From Cauispirillum nitrogeniifigens (GTDB lineage Bacteria > Pseudomonadota > Alphaproteobacteria > Rhodospirillales > Rhodospirillaceae), in NCBI RefSeq assembly GCF_049800675.1, contig NZ_JBLOOT010000004.1, forward strand, positions 387,506 to 451,505: 64,000 bases of DNA, in the 5' to 3' direction. A program made the translations under genes and the position numbers. Shown here piece by piece: positions 35,005-43,134 of the stretch (the first letter of the stretch is position 1; each line of letters begins with the position of its first letter). A model generated the notes under the pieces. It did not search any database and was not told where the DNA came from. It saw only the letters and a program-made list of their open reading frames with translations.

Positions 35005-35844
35005 TCAGGACGAGGAGGAGGGGAACGGCGGCCGCGCCAGGCGCAGGTGTGCCGCCTCCGCGGCATAGGGCCGCGCGGCGAAGGCGGGTGTGGTTTCCAC
35101 GTCTTCAAAGCTGGCGGCTTCGGTGCGGTTGGCCGCTCGCAGCTTGCGCAGGATGCGGCGGACGTGAACCTTCACCGTGTTCTCGGAAATACCCATCTCG
35201 TGGGCGATGATCTTGTTGGGCTTGCCCTCGCGCAGGCGCAGCAGGACCTGTGTTTCCCGTGCCGTCAGGGCGGTCTCCGTCGGCGGTGCCAGGGGGCGCA
35301 GGACGGGGGAGGAGGCGATCGGGCGCGGCATCGGACGGACGGAAACCGACGCCCGCAGGACAGGCCGCGCCGCCGGTGACGGGGGCAGGGCGGGGGCCGC
35401 CGGACCCAGCATTCCGGGGCCGATGAAGACAGCCCCGCCGATGATCAGCCGCAGGGCGACCATCAGATCCTCGGCGCCGACCGCCGGGCCGATGCAGCCG
35501 CGCACGCCGAGGTCGAGGATGTCAGCCGGAAGCGGGGTCAGGCCGCCGCGCAGCACCAACGCGACCGGCGCCGCCCGCAGGCTCCCGCCCAGGTCCTTCA
35601 GCCGCCGCAGGGCACCGGGCAGGGATGCGGCGTCGGCACCGGGGTTGAACAGGATGACGTCCAGAGGCGTCCCGGCATGGCCGGCGGCGTCCTTCAGGTC
35701 GCGGGCCTCGATCACGCGCAGGGCCGGAAGCCCTGTGCACAGGAGCCGCGCCATGCTGCGGCGGGTGAGGTCCTGGCCGTCGATGAGAAGGATTGCGCCT
35801 ATGGCGGTCGCTCGCGCCTGGCGCGTCGCGTCACCCGTTTCCAT
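35005..35844 (-). CDS. LuxR-family transcription regulator with degenerate receiver domain (second copy)
   Basis: A 279-residue protein. The receiver-like N-terminus keeps the first acidic residue (LLIDGQ) but has Asn or Pro at the acceptor position (LDVILFNPGAD) and lacks the Lys (GCIGPAVG). A Pro-rich linker leads to a NarL/LuxR DNA-binding domain (LTARETQVLLRLREGKPNKIIAHEMGISENTVKVHVRRILRKL). The start is the ATG with GGAGG five bases upstream; the longer frame upstream has no such site. It converges on the first LuxR gene with a 21-base gap. Two pseudo-receiver regulators together suggest a non-phosphorelay switch, possibly through dimers of the two. Confidence 0.8.
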   Translation of the reverse strand: METGDATRQARATAIGAILLIDGQDLTRRSMARLLCTGLPALRVIEARDLKDAAGHAGTPLDVILFNPGADAASLPGALRRLKDLGGSLRAAPVALVLRGGLTPLPADILDLGVRGCIGPAVGAEDLMVALRLIIGGAVFIGPGMLGPAAPALPPSPAARPVLRASVSVRPMPRPIASSPVLRPLAPPTETALTARETQVLLRLREGKPNKIIAHEMGISENTVKVHVRRILRKLRAANRTEAASFEDVETTPAFAARPYAAEAAHLRLARPPFPSSSS

Positions 35845-36102
35845 GGCTGCCTCCAAAGGATCCCTGTACGGGCGGCTGGTGCCGCTGATTGCGTCCGGCT
35901 TGGGCGCCGGTTCGGGGAGGCATTTTACAGGACTTTTATGCAACTTCACGTATTCCCATAGGGGGTGCGACCAATGCACTGCCCCGCCGTCGCCGCCGGT
36001 GCGCCCAATGAGTCCGCCCCCTCCCATTGAGCGTGGGGCGGCCGGCTCATGGTGTCTAGGAAGCGGGAAGGCGGGGGGTGGGATCTTCTTCCGACCGGCG
36101 TT

Positions 36103-37446
36103 TCACGCCGCGGGAAGGGTGAAGCGGAAGCGGGCGCCGCCGGGCGGGGGCAGGGTTTCCACCGTCAGGACGCCGCCATGGTCGCGGATGATGCCGTAGC
36201 TGATCCACAGGCCCAGCCCTGTGCCCTGGCCGACCGCCTTGGTGGTGAAGAAGGGATCGAAGACCTTGAGCAGGTGGTCGTCGGGGATGCCCGGCCCGTT
36301 GTCCTCCACCGCCACCCAGGCCATGCCGTCGTCCCCCCGGCCGGCGGTGATGCGCACCCGCCCGTCGCGCCGCGCGCCCACGGCGTCCAGGGCGTTCTCC
36401 ACCAGATTCACCACCACCTGATGCAACTGTCCGGCATGGCCCAACGCGATCAGCCCGGCGGGGGGAGCGCAGTCCACCGGCGCCGCCCGTTCGCGCCCCC
36501 GCGCCGCCCAGTGGGCGGCAGTGGAGATGACGCCGGCGAGGTCCAGGCGTTCCGGCTCCCCCTGGCTGGAGAACGACAGCCGGCGCAGGTTCTTGACGAT
36601 GTCGGACACCCGCACCGCGCCCTCCAGGGTGCCGTCGATCAGCGGCCCCAGGTCGCCCACCAGCTTGTCGATGCGCAGATCCCTGCGCAGCCGCTCGCGC
36701 TCCGCCGTGTCGGCGCCGCCGTGGATGGCGCGGAGGTAGGTGTCCAGCCGCTCGCGGTAGCGGGCCAGGGTATGGACGTTGCCGTAGACGAAGCTGATGG
36801 GGTTGTTCAGCTCATGCGCCACCCCGGCCACCAGCCGCCCGAGCGAGGCCATCTTCTCCGACTGCACCAGTTGCTGCTGCGCCTGCTTCAGCTCCGCATG
36901 GGCGGCATTCAGCGCCTGGTAGGCGCGGCGCAGTTCGCCCACCGGGCGGCCGATGAGGACATGCCCGGCCGGTCGCCCGCGGGCGTCGAAGCGGGTCGAG
37001 CAGTTGACGGCCACCGGGTCGGACAGGCCGCCGGCGGTGTGCAGGCGCACTTCCACGTCGCTGGCGCCGCTGAGCAGGGTGCAGAAGCCGCGCGGCAGGC
37101 TGGCGTCGTCGGCGAGCAGGTCGCCGATGGGGCGGTCGAGCAGTTCGCCCTCGGCCAGGCCGGTCAGGTCCACCAGCGCCTTGTTGACCTGCTGCACGCG
37201 GCCCGACTGGTCGCAGACGATCAGCACGTCGCTGACCGACGACACCACGCTGGTGATGAACTGCTGGGCTTCCTCCAGGGCGGCGTTCTTGCGCTCCAGG
37301 TCGACCTCGTGGCGGATGAGGTCGGAATAGACCTCCTCCATCTTGCGGATGACCTCGATCCACGCCGCTTCCTGCAAGGCGTCGCCGCCTTCGGGCGGGG
37401 GCGGGAAGGCGGGCGGCGTGGAGAAGGGGGGCGGGGCGCCGGTCAT
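36103..37446 (-). CDS. hupT: Hydrogenase-regulating sensor histidine kinase HupT
   Basis: A 447-residue soluble kinase without membrane segments. A coiled-coil N-terminus is followed by a PAS domain (about 65-170), the H-box VAGVAHELNNPISFVYGNVHTL typical of HupT/HoxJ, and an ATPase domain (NLVENALDAV, DNGPGIP, DPFFTTK, GTGLGL). In Rhodobacter HupT interacts with the H2-sensing HupUV and phosphorylates HupR to keep uptake hydrogenase off without H2. Its ATG overlaps the stop of hupR (ATGA), so the two are co-translated. Confidence 0.88.
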   Translation of the reverse strand: MTGAPPPFSTPPAFPPPPEGGDALQEAAWIEVIRKMEEVYSDLIRHEVDLERKNAALEEAQQFITSVVSSVSDVLIVCDQSGRVQQVNKALVDLTGLAEGELLDRPIGDLLADDASLPRGFCTLLSGASDVEVRLHTAGGLSDPVAVNCSTRFDARGRPAGHVLIGRPVGELRRAYQALNAAHAELKQAQQQLVQSEKMASLGRLVAGVAHELNNPISFVYGNVHTLARYRERLDTYLRAIHGGADTAERERLRRDLRIDKLVGDLGPLIDGTLEGAVRVSDIVKNLRRLSFSSQGEPERLDLAGVISTAAHWAARGRERAAPVDCAPPAGLIALGHAGQLHQVVVNLVENALDAVGARRDGRVRITAGRGDDGMAWVAVEDNGPGIPDDHLLKVFDPFFTTKAVGQGTGLGLWISYGIIRDHGGVLTVETLPPPGGARFRFTLPAA

Positions 37447-38861
37447 GCCCGCTCAATCCCATAGCGTTGCAGCTTGCCGCGCAGGCCGACGCGCGACAGG
37501 CCCAGGTCGTCGGCCACGCGGGAGATGTTCCAGCCGTGGCGGTGCAGGGCCTCGGCCAGCAGGCGGGCTTCCAGGGCCTCGACGTGGTCCTTGAGGGTGC
37601 CGGCGAAACCCTGGGCGGCCGGCGCGGAGCGGCGGATGGCCGGCGACAGCAGATCGACGTCGATCTCCGCGTTTTCGGCCAGGGCGACCACGCGGCTGAT
37701 CTCGTTCTGCAACTCGCGCACGTTGCCGGGCCAGGAGTGGGCGCACAGGCGGGCCAGGGCGGCCGGAGTGAACGCCGGCACCGGCTTGTTGAAGGCCCTG
37801 GCGGCCTCGGCCAGGAGCAGGTCGGACAGCAGCGGCACGTCCATCGGCCGGTCGCGCAGCGGCGGCATGTGGATGGGGAAGGCGGCGAGGCGGTAGTACA
37901 GGTCGCGGCGGAAGCGCCCGGCGGCGACCTCGTCCTCCAGCGTGCGGTTGGTGGCCGAGATGACGCGCACGTCGATCTTGCGGGTCAGCCGGGCGCCGAG
38001 CGGGCGGATCTCGCCTTCCTGCAACACGCGCAGCAGCTTGACCTGGAAGGCCGGCGACGTCTCGCCGATCTCGTCGAGGAACACGGTGCCGCCGTTGGCG
38101 CGCTCGAACAGGCCGATGCGGTCCTCGTAGGCGCCGGTGAAGGCGCCCTTCTTGGAGCCGAACAGTTCGGACTCCAGCAACTGGTCGGGCAGGGCGCCGC
38201 AGTTCTCCACCACGAAGGGCTTGTCGGCCCGCGCCGAGGTGTAGTGGATGGCGCGCGCCAGAAGCTCCTTGCCGGTCCCCGACTCGCCCGTGAGCAGGAC
38301 CGAGATGTCGTAGCCGGCGATGCGCTGGGCCAGGGCCACGGCCTCGGCCACCGGCGACGATGGCGCGTGGACGATGCGGTCGAAGTGGTGGGCCTGGCGC
38401 AGCACCCGCTTCTTGTCGGCCACCGCCCGTTGCAGGCTGGCGGTGCTGACCTTGATCTCCAGGCCGGCGGTCTCGTTGTCGCGTTGCAGCCGGTAAAGGT
38501 TGACGGCGTCCCGCACGGTCGCCAGCAGGGCGTCGGGCTCCCACGGCTTGGTGATGTAGCGGTAGATGCCCGCCTCGTTGACCCCGGCGATGATGTCTTC
38601 CGACGCGGTGTAGCCCGACAGGATCATGCGCACCGGGTCGGGCCACTGGTCGCGCACCTGCTTGAGGAACTCCACGCCCTGGCGGCCGGGCATGCGCTGG
38701 TCGCAGAGGATGACGTGGACCATCTCGGACACAAGATGCGCCTCGGCTTCCTCGGCATTGGCGGCGCGCAGCACCTCGAACTCGTCGGACAGCACGCGCT
38801 CCAGCGCCTCTTGCGAGCGCACCTCGTCGTCGATCACCAGGACAATGGGAAGGTCGGTCAT
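37443..38861 (-). CDS. hupR: Sigma-54-dependent hydrogenase response regulator HupR (HoxA)
   Basis: A 472-residue NtrC-family activator. The receiver has VLVIDDE and acceptor Asp in VILCDQRMPGRQG. The AAA+ domain has Walker A GESGTGKE, the sigma-54 loop GAFTGA, Walker B GGTVFLDEIGE and the arginine-finger region. The C-terminal Fis-type helix-turn-helix reads WNISRVADDLGLSRVGLRGKLQRYGIE. The intact GAFTGA loop fits the sigma-54 promoters before hupS and hupE. This differs from Rhodobacter capsulatus HupR, which works with the housekeeping sigma factor. Start at the ATG giving MTDLPIV. Confidence 0.9.
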   Translation of the reverse strand: MTDLPIVLVIDDEVRSQEALERVLSDEFEVLRAANAEEAEAHLVSEMVHVILCDQRMPGRQGVEFLKQVRDQWPDPVRMILSGYTASEDIIAGVNEAGIYRYITKPWEPDALLATVRDAVNLYRLQRDNETAGLEIKVSTASLQRAVADKKRVLRQAHHFDRIVHAPSSPVAEAVALAQRIAGYDISVLLTGESGTGKELLARAIHYTSARADKPFVVENCGALPDQLLESELFGSKKGAFTGAYEDRIGLFERANGGTVFLDEIGETSPAFQVKLLRVLQEGEIRPLGARLTRKIDVRVISATNRTLEDEVAAGRFRRDLYYRLAAFPIHMPPLRDRPMDVPLLSDLLLAEAARAFNKPVPAFTPAALARLCAHSWPGNVRELQNEISRVVALAENAEIDVDLLSPAIRRSAPAAQGFAGTLKDHVEALEARLLAEALHRHGWNISRVADDLGLSRVGLRGKLQRYGIERA

Positions 38862-38924
38862 GAAACGGCCAGCGCTGGAAGGGGAGCTTCCATACTGTAA
38901 CAGCATGATGGCCGGTGGTGCAAA

Positions 38925-38955
38925 AAGATGGCGGCGGCCGGGAGGGGGCCGCCGC
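38925..38955 (-). terminator. Intrinsic terminator of the small secreted protein gene
   Basis: On the minus strand, a nine-base perfect GC stem (38947-38955 with 38931-38939) is followed by ATCTTTTTG. It lies just after the stop codon at 38979 and before hupR. Confidence 0.75.
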
Positions 38956-38978
38956 CAAAAGTCAGGGAGGAAAGGGCG

Positions 38979-39473
38979 TTACTGGCCCGGAGGCGGGCAG
39001 TTGGGGCCGGCGTTGTCGACGATCAGGCTCTTGGCGTCGAAGGACGAGCCGCTGAAGCTGACGAACTGCACGGGCATGAAGGTGGTGGGGTCGGTGAAGC
39101 TGGCGGTGAAGCCGTTGGGCAGGATGGAGGTGATGGTCGGGTAGTCGCAGGCCCACTTGCTTTCGCCGCTGGGCGTCGACTGCTTGGAGGACGCCGCGAT
39201 CAGCCAGCAGGAGGTGCCGCCCTGGAGGGAGGCCGGGCCCATGCCGCTGGTCCAGTAGGAACCCGCGCCGTTGCCGTACTTGTTGTTCATCTTGGCGACG
39301 ATGGTGCCGCTGGTGGTCGGATTGGTGGCCTGGGCGATGACGACGCCGACTTCGTTCTGCGACGCCGACTGGACGTTGGCGGTACCCTGGCCGCAGAAGT
39401 AGACGTCGGCGCGGGCTTCGGCGGCGGCGAAGACGGTGGCCAGGGCCAGGGTGGCAAGGAACGCACGCTTCAT
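38979..39473 (-). CDS. Small secreted protein of unknown function
   Basis: A 164-residue protein with a clear Sec signal peptide (MKRAFLATLALATVFAAAEARA, cleavage near residue 22; only its ends matter). The mature part is rich in Ser, Thr, Gly and Asn, with four Cys that could pair in the periplasm. No family was recognised. It sits alone between hupR and hypE with its own AT-rich promoter region and terminator. That upstream DNA is markedly lower in GC than its neighbours, which hints at later insertion. Confidence 0.65.
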   Translation of the reverse strand: MKRAFLATLALATVFAAAEARADVYFCGQGTANVQSASQNEVGVVIAQATNPTTSGTIVAKMNNKYGNGAGSYWTSGMGPASLQGGTSCWLIAASSKQSTPSGESKWACDYPTITSILPNGFTASFTDPTTFMPVQFVSFSGSSFDAKSLIVDNAGPNCPPPGQ

Positions 39474-39558
39474 GGCTGATTTCCCCTCATGGATGTGGTG
39501 CGACTAAACTCGCCAAAAGAGAGTATGTCGTTTGGGGAGGGGCATAACCGCTAAAAAT

Positions 39559-39574
39559 GTAAACTATGGTAAAC
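39559..39574 (-). promoter_or_regulatory. Direct repeat GTAAAC-N4-GTAAAC upstream of the small secreted protein gene
   Basis: Two GTAAAC hexamers with 10-base periodicity (39559-39564 and 39569-39574), about 85 bases upstream of the start codon, inside a locally AT-rich stretch. Direct repeats one helical turn apart are typical of OmpR-type activator sites; the regulator is unknown. Confidence 0.35.
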
Positions 39575-39609
39575 GGCTTCTTTAAGTTGTAAGTGTGCCC
39601 GAAGGACCA

Positions 39610-39640
39610 GAGGCCGCCGGGTGGCTGTCCCGGCGGCCTC
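39610..39640 (-). terminator. Hairpin after hypE at the end of the hup-hyp run
   Basis: A 12-base perfect stem (39610-39621 with 39629-39640) and seven-base loop, 33 bases beyond the hypE stop on the minus strand. No strong T-run follows, so termination efficiency is uncertain. Confidence 0.6.
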
Positions 39641-39672
39641 TTCCATATGCCCGCGATGAAATGGCCGATGCG

Positions 39673-40701
39673 TCAGCAGATGCGCGGCAACTGGTCCCCG
39701 GCGAGCCAGTCGACCACGCGGGTGCCGCCGAAGCTGGTTTCCATCTGCACGAAGGCATGGTCGTCGGCGGTCACGGTGCCGATGATGGCCGAGTCGGCGC
39801 CCAGCGGATGGGCCCGCAGGGCGGCCAGGGCGGCGGCGGCGTCCTCGGGCGGGACGATGGCGATCATCTTGCCTTCGTTGGCGACATAGAGCGGGTCGAG
39901 GCCCAGCAGTTCGCAGGCCCCGCGCACGGCCTCGCGCACCGGGATGGCGGCCTCGCGCAGCATGATGCCGACGCGCGACTGGTGGGTGATCTCGTTCAGG
40001 GTCGCGGCCAGGCCGCCGCGCGTGGGGTCGCGCAGCACCCGCACGCCGGGCACGGCGGCGACCAGACCGGCGACCAGCCCGTGCAGGGCGGCGCTGTCGG
40101 AGAGGATCTCCGTCTCGAAGCCCAGGCTTTCGCGCTGGCTCATCACCGCCACGCCGTGGTCGCCCAGGGTGCCGGAGATCAGCACCACGTCGCCGGGCCG
40201 GGCGCGGTCGCCGGACACGCTCACGCCCTCGGGCACGATGCCGATGCCGGCGGTGTTGATGAACACGCCGTCGCCCTTGCCGCGCTCGACCACCTTGGTG
40301 TCGCCGGTGATCACGGGCACCCCGGCCTCGCGCGAGGCGGCGGCCATGGAGTCGACGATGCGCTTGAGGTCGGTAAGCGGAAAGCCTTCCTCGATGATGA
40401 AGCCGGCCGACAGGTACAGCGGCGTTGCGCCGGCCATGGCGACGTCGTTGACGGTGCCGTGCACGGCCAGCGAACCGATGTCGCCGCCGGGGAAGAACAG
40501 CGGCGAGATGACGTAGCTGTCGGTGCTCATGACCATGCGGCCCCCGGCGGGCACGTCAAAGGCTGCCTGATCGTTGGCCTGGCGCAGCAGCGGATTGTCG
40601 AAGGCGGCGACGAAAAGCTGCTCGACGAGTTGCTGCATGGCCCGGCCGCCGGCGCCGTGCGACAGGTCGATGCGGCCGTTCTTGATGTCCAGGCGGGTCA
40701 T
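39673..40701 (-). CDS. hypE: Hydrogenase maturation protein HypE
   Basis: A 342-residue protein of the PurM/SelD-like fold: DLSHGAGGRAM, STDSYVISPLFFPGGDIG, VNDVAMAGATP, and the conserved C-terminal PRIC whose Cys carries the thiocarboxamide and then thiocyanate. HypE dehydrates the carbamoyl group delivered by HypF to make the cyanide ligand of the NiFe site. It is the last gene of the hup-hyp run and overlaps hypD by four bases. Confidence 0.95.
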   Translation of the reverse strand: MTRLDIKNGRIDLSHGAGGRAMQQLVEQLFVAAFDNPLLRQANDQAAFDVPAGGRMVMSTDSYVISPLFFPGGDIGSLAVHGTVNDVAMAGATPLYLSAGFIIEEGFPLTDLKRIVDSMAAASREAGVPVITGDTKVVERGKGDGVFINTAGIGIVPEGVSVSGDRARPGDVVLISGTLGDHGVAVMSQRESLGFETEILSDSAALHGLVAGLVAAVPGVRVLRDPTRGGLAATLNEITHQSRVGIMLREAAIPVREAVRGACELLGLDPLYVANEGKMIAIVPPEDAAAALAALRAHPLGADSAIIGTVTADDHAFVQMETSFGGTRVVDWLAGDQLPRIC

Positions 40702-41816
40702 GCGCTCTTCTTCTCCCGGAAGCGTCCATAGGTCCAGTGGGCGGCACAGGCGCCCTCGGCCGAAACCATGCACGACCCCATGGGGCTTTCGGGCGTGCAG
40801 GCGGTGCCGAACAGCTTGCAGTCGGCGGGCTTCTTGATGCCGCGCAGGATGGCGCCGCATTCGCAGCTCTTGATGTCGGGAACCGAGGCGGTGGGCATGT
40901 CGAACCGTTCCTCGGCGTCCCAGGCGGCGAACTCCGGCCGGATGCGCAGGGCGGACGACGGCACCATCCCCAGGCCGCGCCATTCAAAGGTATCGCGCAG
41001 GGTGAACACCTCGTCCACCAGCGCCTGCGCCTTGCGGTTGCCGTCGCGTGTGACGGCGCGGGAGAACTCGTTCTCCACCTCGGCGCGGCCGTCGTTGACC
41101 TGACGCACCAGCATGAGGATGGCCTGCATGACGTCCAGCGGCTCGAAGCCGGCGATGACCACGGGCTTGCCGTACTGCTCGGAAAACGGCTCGTAGGGCC
41201 GGGAGCCGATGACGGTGGAAACGTGCGCCGGGCCGACGAAGCCGTCCAGGGACACGCCCGCCGTGTCCCCCAGGATGGCGTGCATGGCCGACGGCGTCAG
41301 GACATGGTTGCACACCACTGAGAAGTTCTTCAGGTCCAGGGCCTGGGCCTGCTTCAGGGCGACGGCGGTGGGCGGCGTGGTGGTCTCGAAGCCGATGGCG
41401 AAGAAGATGACCTGCCGGCCGGGATTGTCCTGGGCCATCTTCACGGCGTCGGCAGTGGACCACAGCATGCGCACGTCCGCCCCCTCGGCCTTGGCCTTCA
41501 GCAGGCTGGCGCGGTGCGAGCCGGGCACGCGCAAGAGGTCGCCGTAGGTGCACAGGATGACGCCGGGCTGGCGCGCCAGGGCGATGGCGGCGTCGATGCG
41601 CCCCACCGGCAGGACGCAGACCGGGCAGCCGGGGCCGTGAATGAGCTGCACCCCCGGCGGCAGCAGGTCTTCCAGGCCATAGCGGGAGATGGCGTGGGTG
41701 TGGCCGCCGCAGAACTCCATGATGTTGTAGCGGCGGTCGGGGCGGACCTCCGCCGTGATGGTGGCGGCGAGGCCCTTGGCCAGCGCGCCGTCGCGGAACT
41801 CGTCGACGTACTTCAT
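40698..41816 (-). CDS. hypD: Hydrogenase maturation protein HypD
   Basis: A 372-residue iron-sulfur protein with the HypD signatures MEFCGGHTHAISRYG, HGPGCPVCVLPVG, CTYGDLLRVPGS and GFETTTPPTA, and a C-terminal Cys cluster (CECGAILRG, ACTPESPMGSCMV) that holds a 4Fe-4S centre. With HypC it forms the scaffold on which Fe(CN)2CO is built. It overlaps both hypE and hypC by four bases. Confidence 0.95.
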   Translation of the reverse strand: MKYVDEFRDGALAKGLAATITAEVRPDRRYNIMEFCGGHTHAISRYGLEDLLPPGVQLIHGPGCPVCVLPVGRIDAAIALARQPGVILCTYGDLLRVPGSHRASLLKAKAEGADVRMLWSTADAVKMAQDNPGRQVIFFAIGFETTTPPTAVALKQAQALDLKNFSVVCNHVLTPSAMHAILGDTAGVSLDGFVGPAHVSTVIGSRPYEPFSEQYGKPVVIAGFEPLDVMQAILMLVRQVNDGRAEVENEFSRAVTRDGNRKAQALVDEVFTLRDTFEWRGLGMVPSSALRIRPEFAAWDAEERFDMPTASVPDIKSCECGAILRGIKKPADCKLFGTACTPESPMGSCMVSAEGACAAHWTYGRFREKKSA

Positions 41817-42049
41817 GCCGGCGCTCCCTGCTCCAGCGTTGCCATCTCGGCGAACAGGGCCAGGGTGCGGGCGGCTTCCTCGGGGTCCAGCTTGGACAGG
41901 GCATAGCCGACGTGCACGATGACGTAGTCACCGGCGGTCACGTCGGCCACCAGGGCGAGGGAGATTTCCTTGCGCACGCCGCCCAGTTCGACGACGGCGG
42001 TGTCGTCGGGCAGGACCTCCTTGACCAGGGCAGGCAGGGCGAGACACAT
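41813..42049 (-). CDS. hypC: Hydrogenase maturation chaperone HypC
   Basis: A 78-residue protein starting MCLALPALV; Cys2 after Met removal is the iron ligand of the HypCD complex. The body has the HypC barrel motif AVVELGGVRKEISLALV and GDYVIVHVGYALSKLD. It is one of two HypC-like proteins here; the other is HupF, the hydrogenase-specific version. It overlaps hypD by four bases and the hypF stop by one. Confidence 0.92.
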   Translation of the reverse strand: MCLALPALVKEVLPDDTAVVELGGVRKEISLALVADVTAGDYVIVHVGYALSKLDPEEAARTLALFAEMATLEQGAPA

Positions 42050-43134
42050 CAGCTTTCTCCAGCATGTTCGGGCGTGTTCAGGGCGACCCAGGCTTGGCCG
42101 AGGCTCAGGCCCTGGTCGCCGGGCAGGACGGCGCGCCAGGCCAGCGGCGTCAGTCCGTGGCGGGGCAGGGAGTCGGCGAGCAGGCCGCTCAGCACCTTGT
42201 TGAAAAAGCAGCCGCCCCCCAGGGCCACCTGGCGCAGGCCGGTGGCGGCGGCGGCCTCGGCCACCCAGGCGGTGAGGGCGGCGGCCAGGGTGCCGTGGAA
42301 CAGGTTGGCGCCGCGTTCGGGCGCGCAGTCGGGCAGGGCGGCGAGCAGCGGCAGCAGGTCGAGAACGCCGTCCTTGAGGCGCCAGCCGCCGACCATGACC
42401 TCCGGCCGCGTCACCAGCGCTTCCAGGGCCATGGGCGCCTGCCCCTCGAAGGCGGCGACGGGGTGCAGGCCGACCAGCCCGGCGGCGGCATCGAACAGCC
42501 GCCCGGCCGAGGACGTCGGCGGGCAGTTCACTCCGCGCTCCAGCATCACGCCCAGGCGGCCGGCGGCCGGCTGGGCGGCGAAGCGGTTGGCGATTTCGGC
42601 GCCTCGCCCCAGCCGATGCAGGGCGGCGGCGGCCATGCGCCAGGGCTCGCGCGCCGCCACGTCGCCGCCCGGCTGGGCCATCAGGGCGAGGTGGCCGAGG
42701 CGGTCAAAGGCCGCGCCATCGACCCGCAGCAACTCGCCACCCCACGACTGGTTGCCCGGCCCGAGGCCGAAGCCGTCCAGGGTCAGCGCCAGGATCGGCC
42801 CGTCCACGCCATGCTCGGCGGCCAGGGCGGCACCGTGGGCGTGGTGGTGCTGGACGGCCACCGTCGGCACGCCCAGGCGCTGGGCGAACAGGGTGGAGGG
42901 GAAGTCGGGATGCAGGTCGTGGGCGATGCGGATCGGCACCACGCCCAGTTCCACGCACAGGCCGGTGGCGGTGTCCTCAAGGGCGCGGCGGGCCTCGGCG
43001 GTGTCGAGGTCGCCGACGGGCAGGGAGACGAACGCCTCGTCGCCGCGCGTCACGCAGACGCTGGCCTTCAGGAAGGCGCCCACCGCCATCACCGACGGGC
43101 CGGAGCGCGGCAGGCGGACGACGGCCTGGATCAC
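42049..43134 (-). CDS. hypF: Short HypF homologue: carbamoyltransferase (Kae1-like) domain only
   Basis: A 361-residue protein matching the C-terminal Kae1-like domain of HypF: VQHHHAHGAAL metal site, LTLDGFGLGPGNQSWGGELLRV, SSAGRLFDAAAGLVGL, and VALGGGCFFNKVLSGLL. Full HypF is about 750 residues and also has an acylphosphatase, zinc fingers and a YrdC-like domain; none of these is present. Short HypF forms are known, for example HypF1 of Cupriavidus. The missing steps must come from another protein or a full HypF elsewhere. GTG start, overlapping the hypB stop. Confidence 0.85.
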   Translation of the reverse strand: MIQAVVRLPRSGPSVMAVGAFLKASVCVTRGDEAFVSLPVGDLDTAEARRALEDTATGLCVELGVVPIRIAHDLHPDFPSTLFAQRLGVPTVAVQHHHAHGAALAAEHGVDGPILALTLDGFGLGPGNQSWGGELLRVDGAAFDRLGHLALMAQPGGDVAAREPWRMAAAALHRLGRGAEIANRFAAQPAAGRLGVMLERGVNCPPTSSAGRLFDAAAGLVGLHPVAAFEGQAPMALEALVTRPEVMVGGWRLKDGVLDLLPLLAALPDCAPERGANLFHGTLAAALTAWVAEAAAATGLRQVALGGGCFFNKVLSGLLADSLPRHGLTPLAWRAVLPGDQGLSLGQAWVALNTPEHAGES

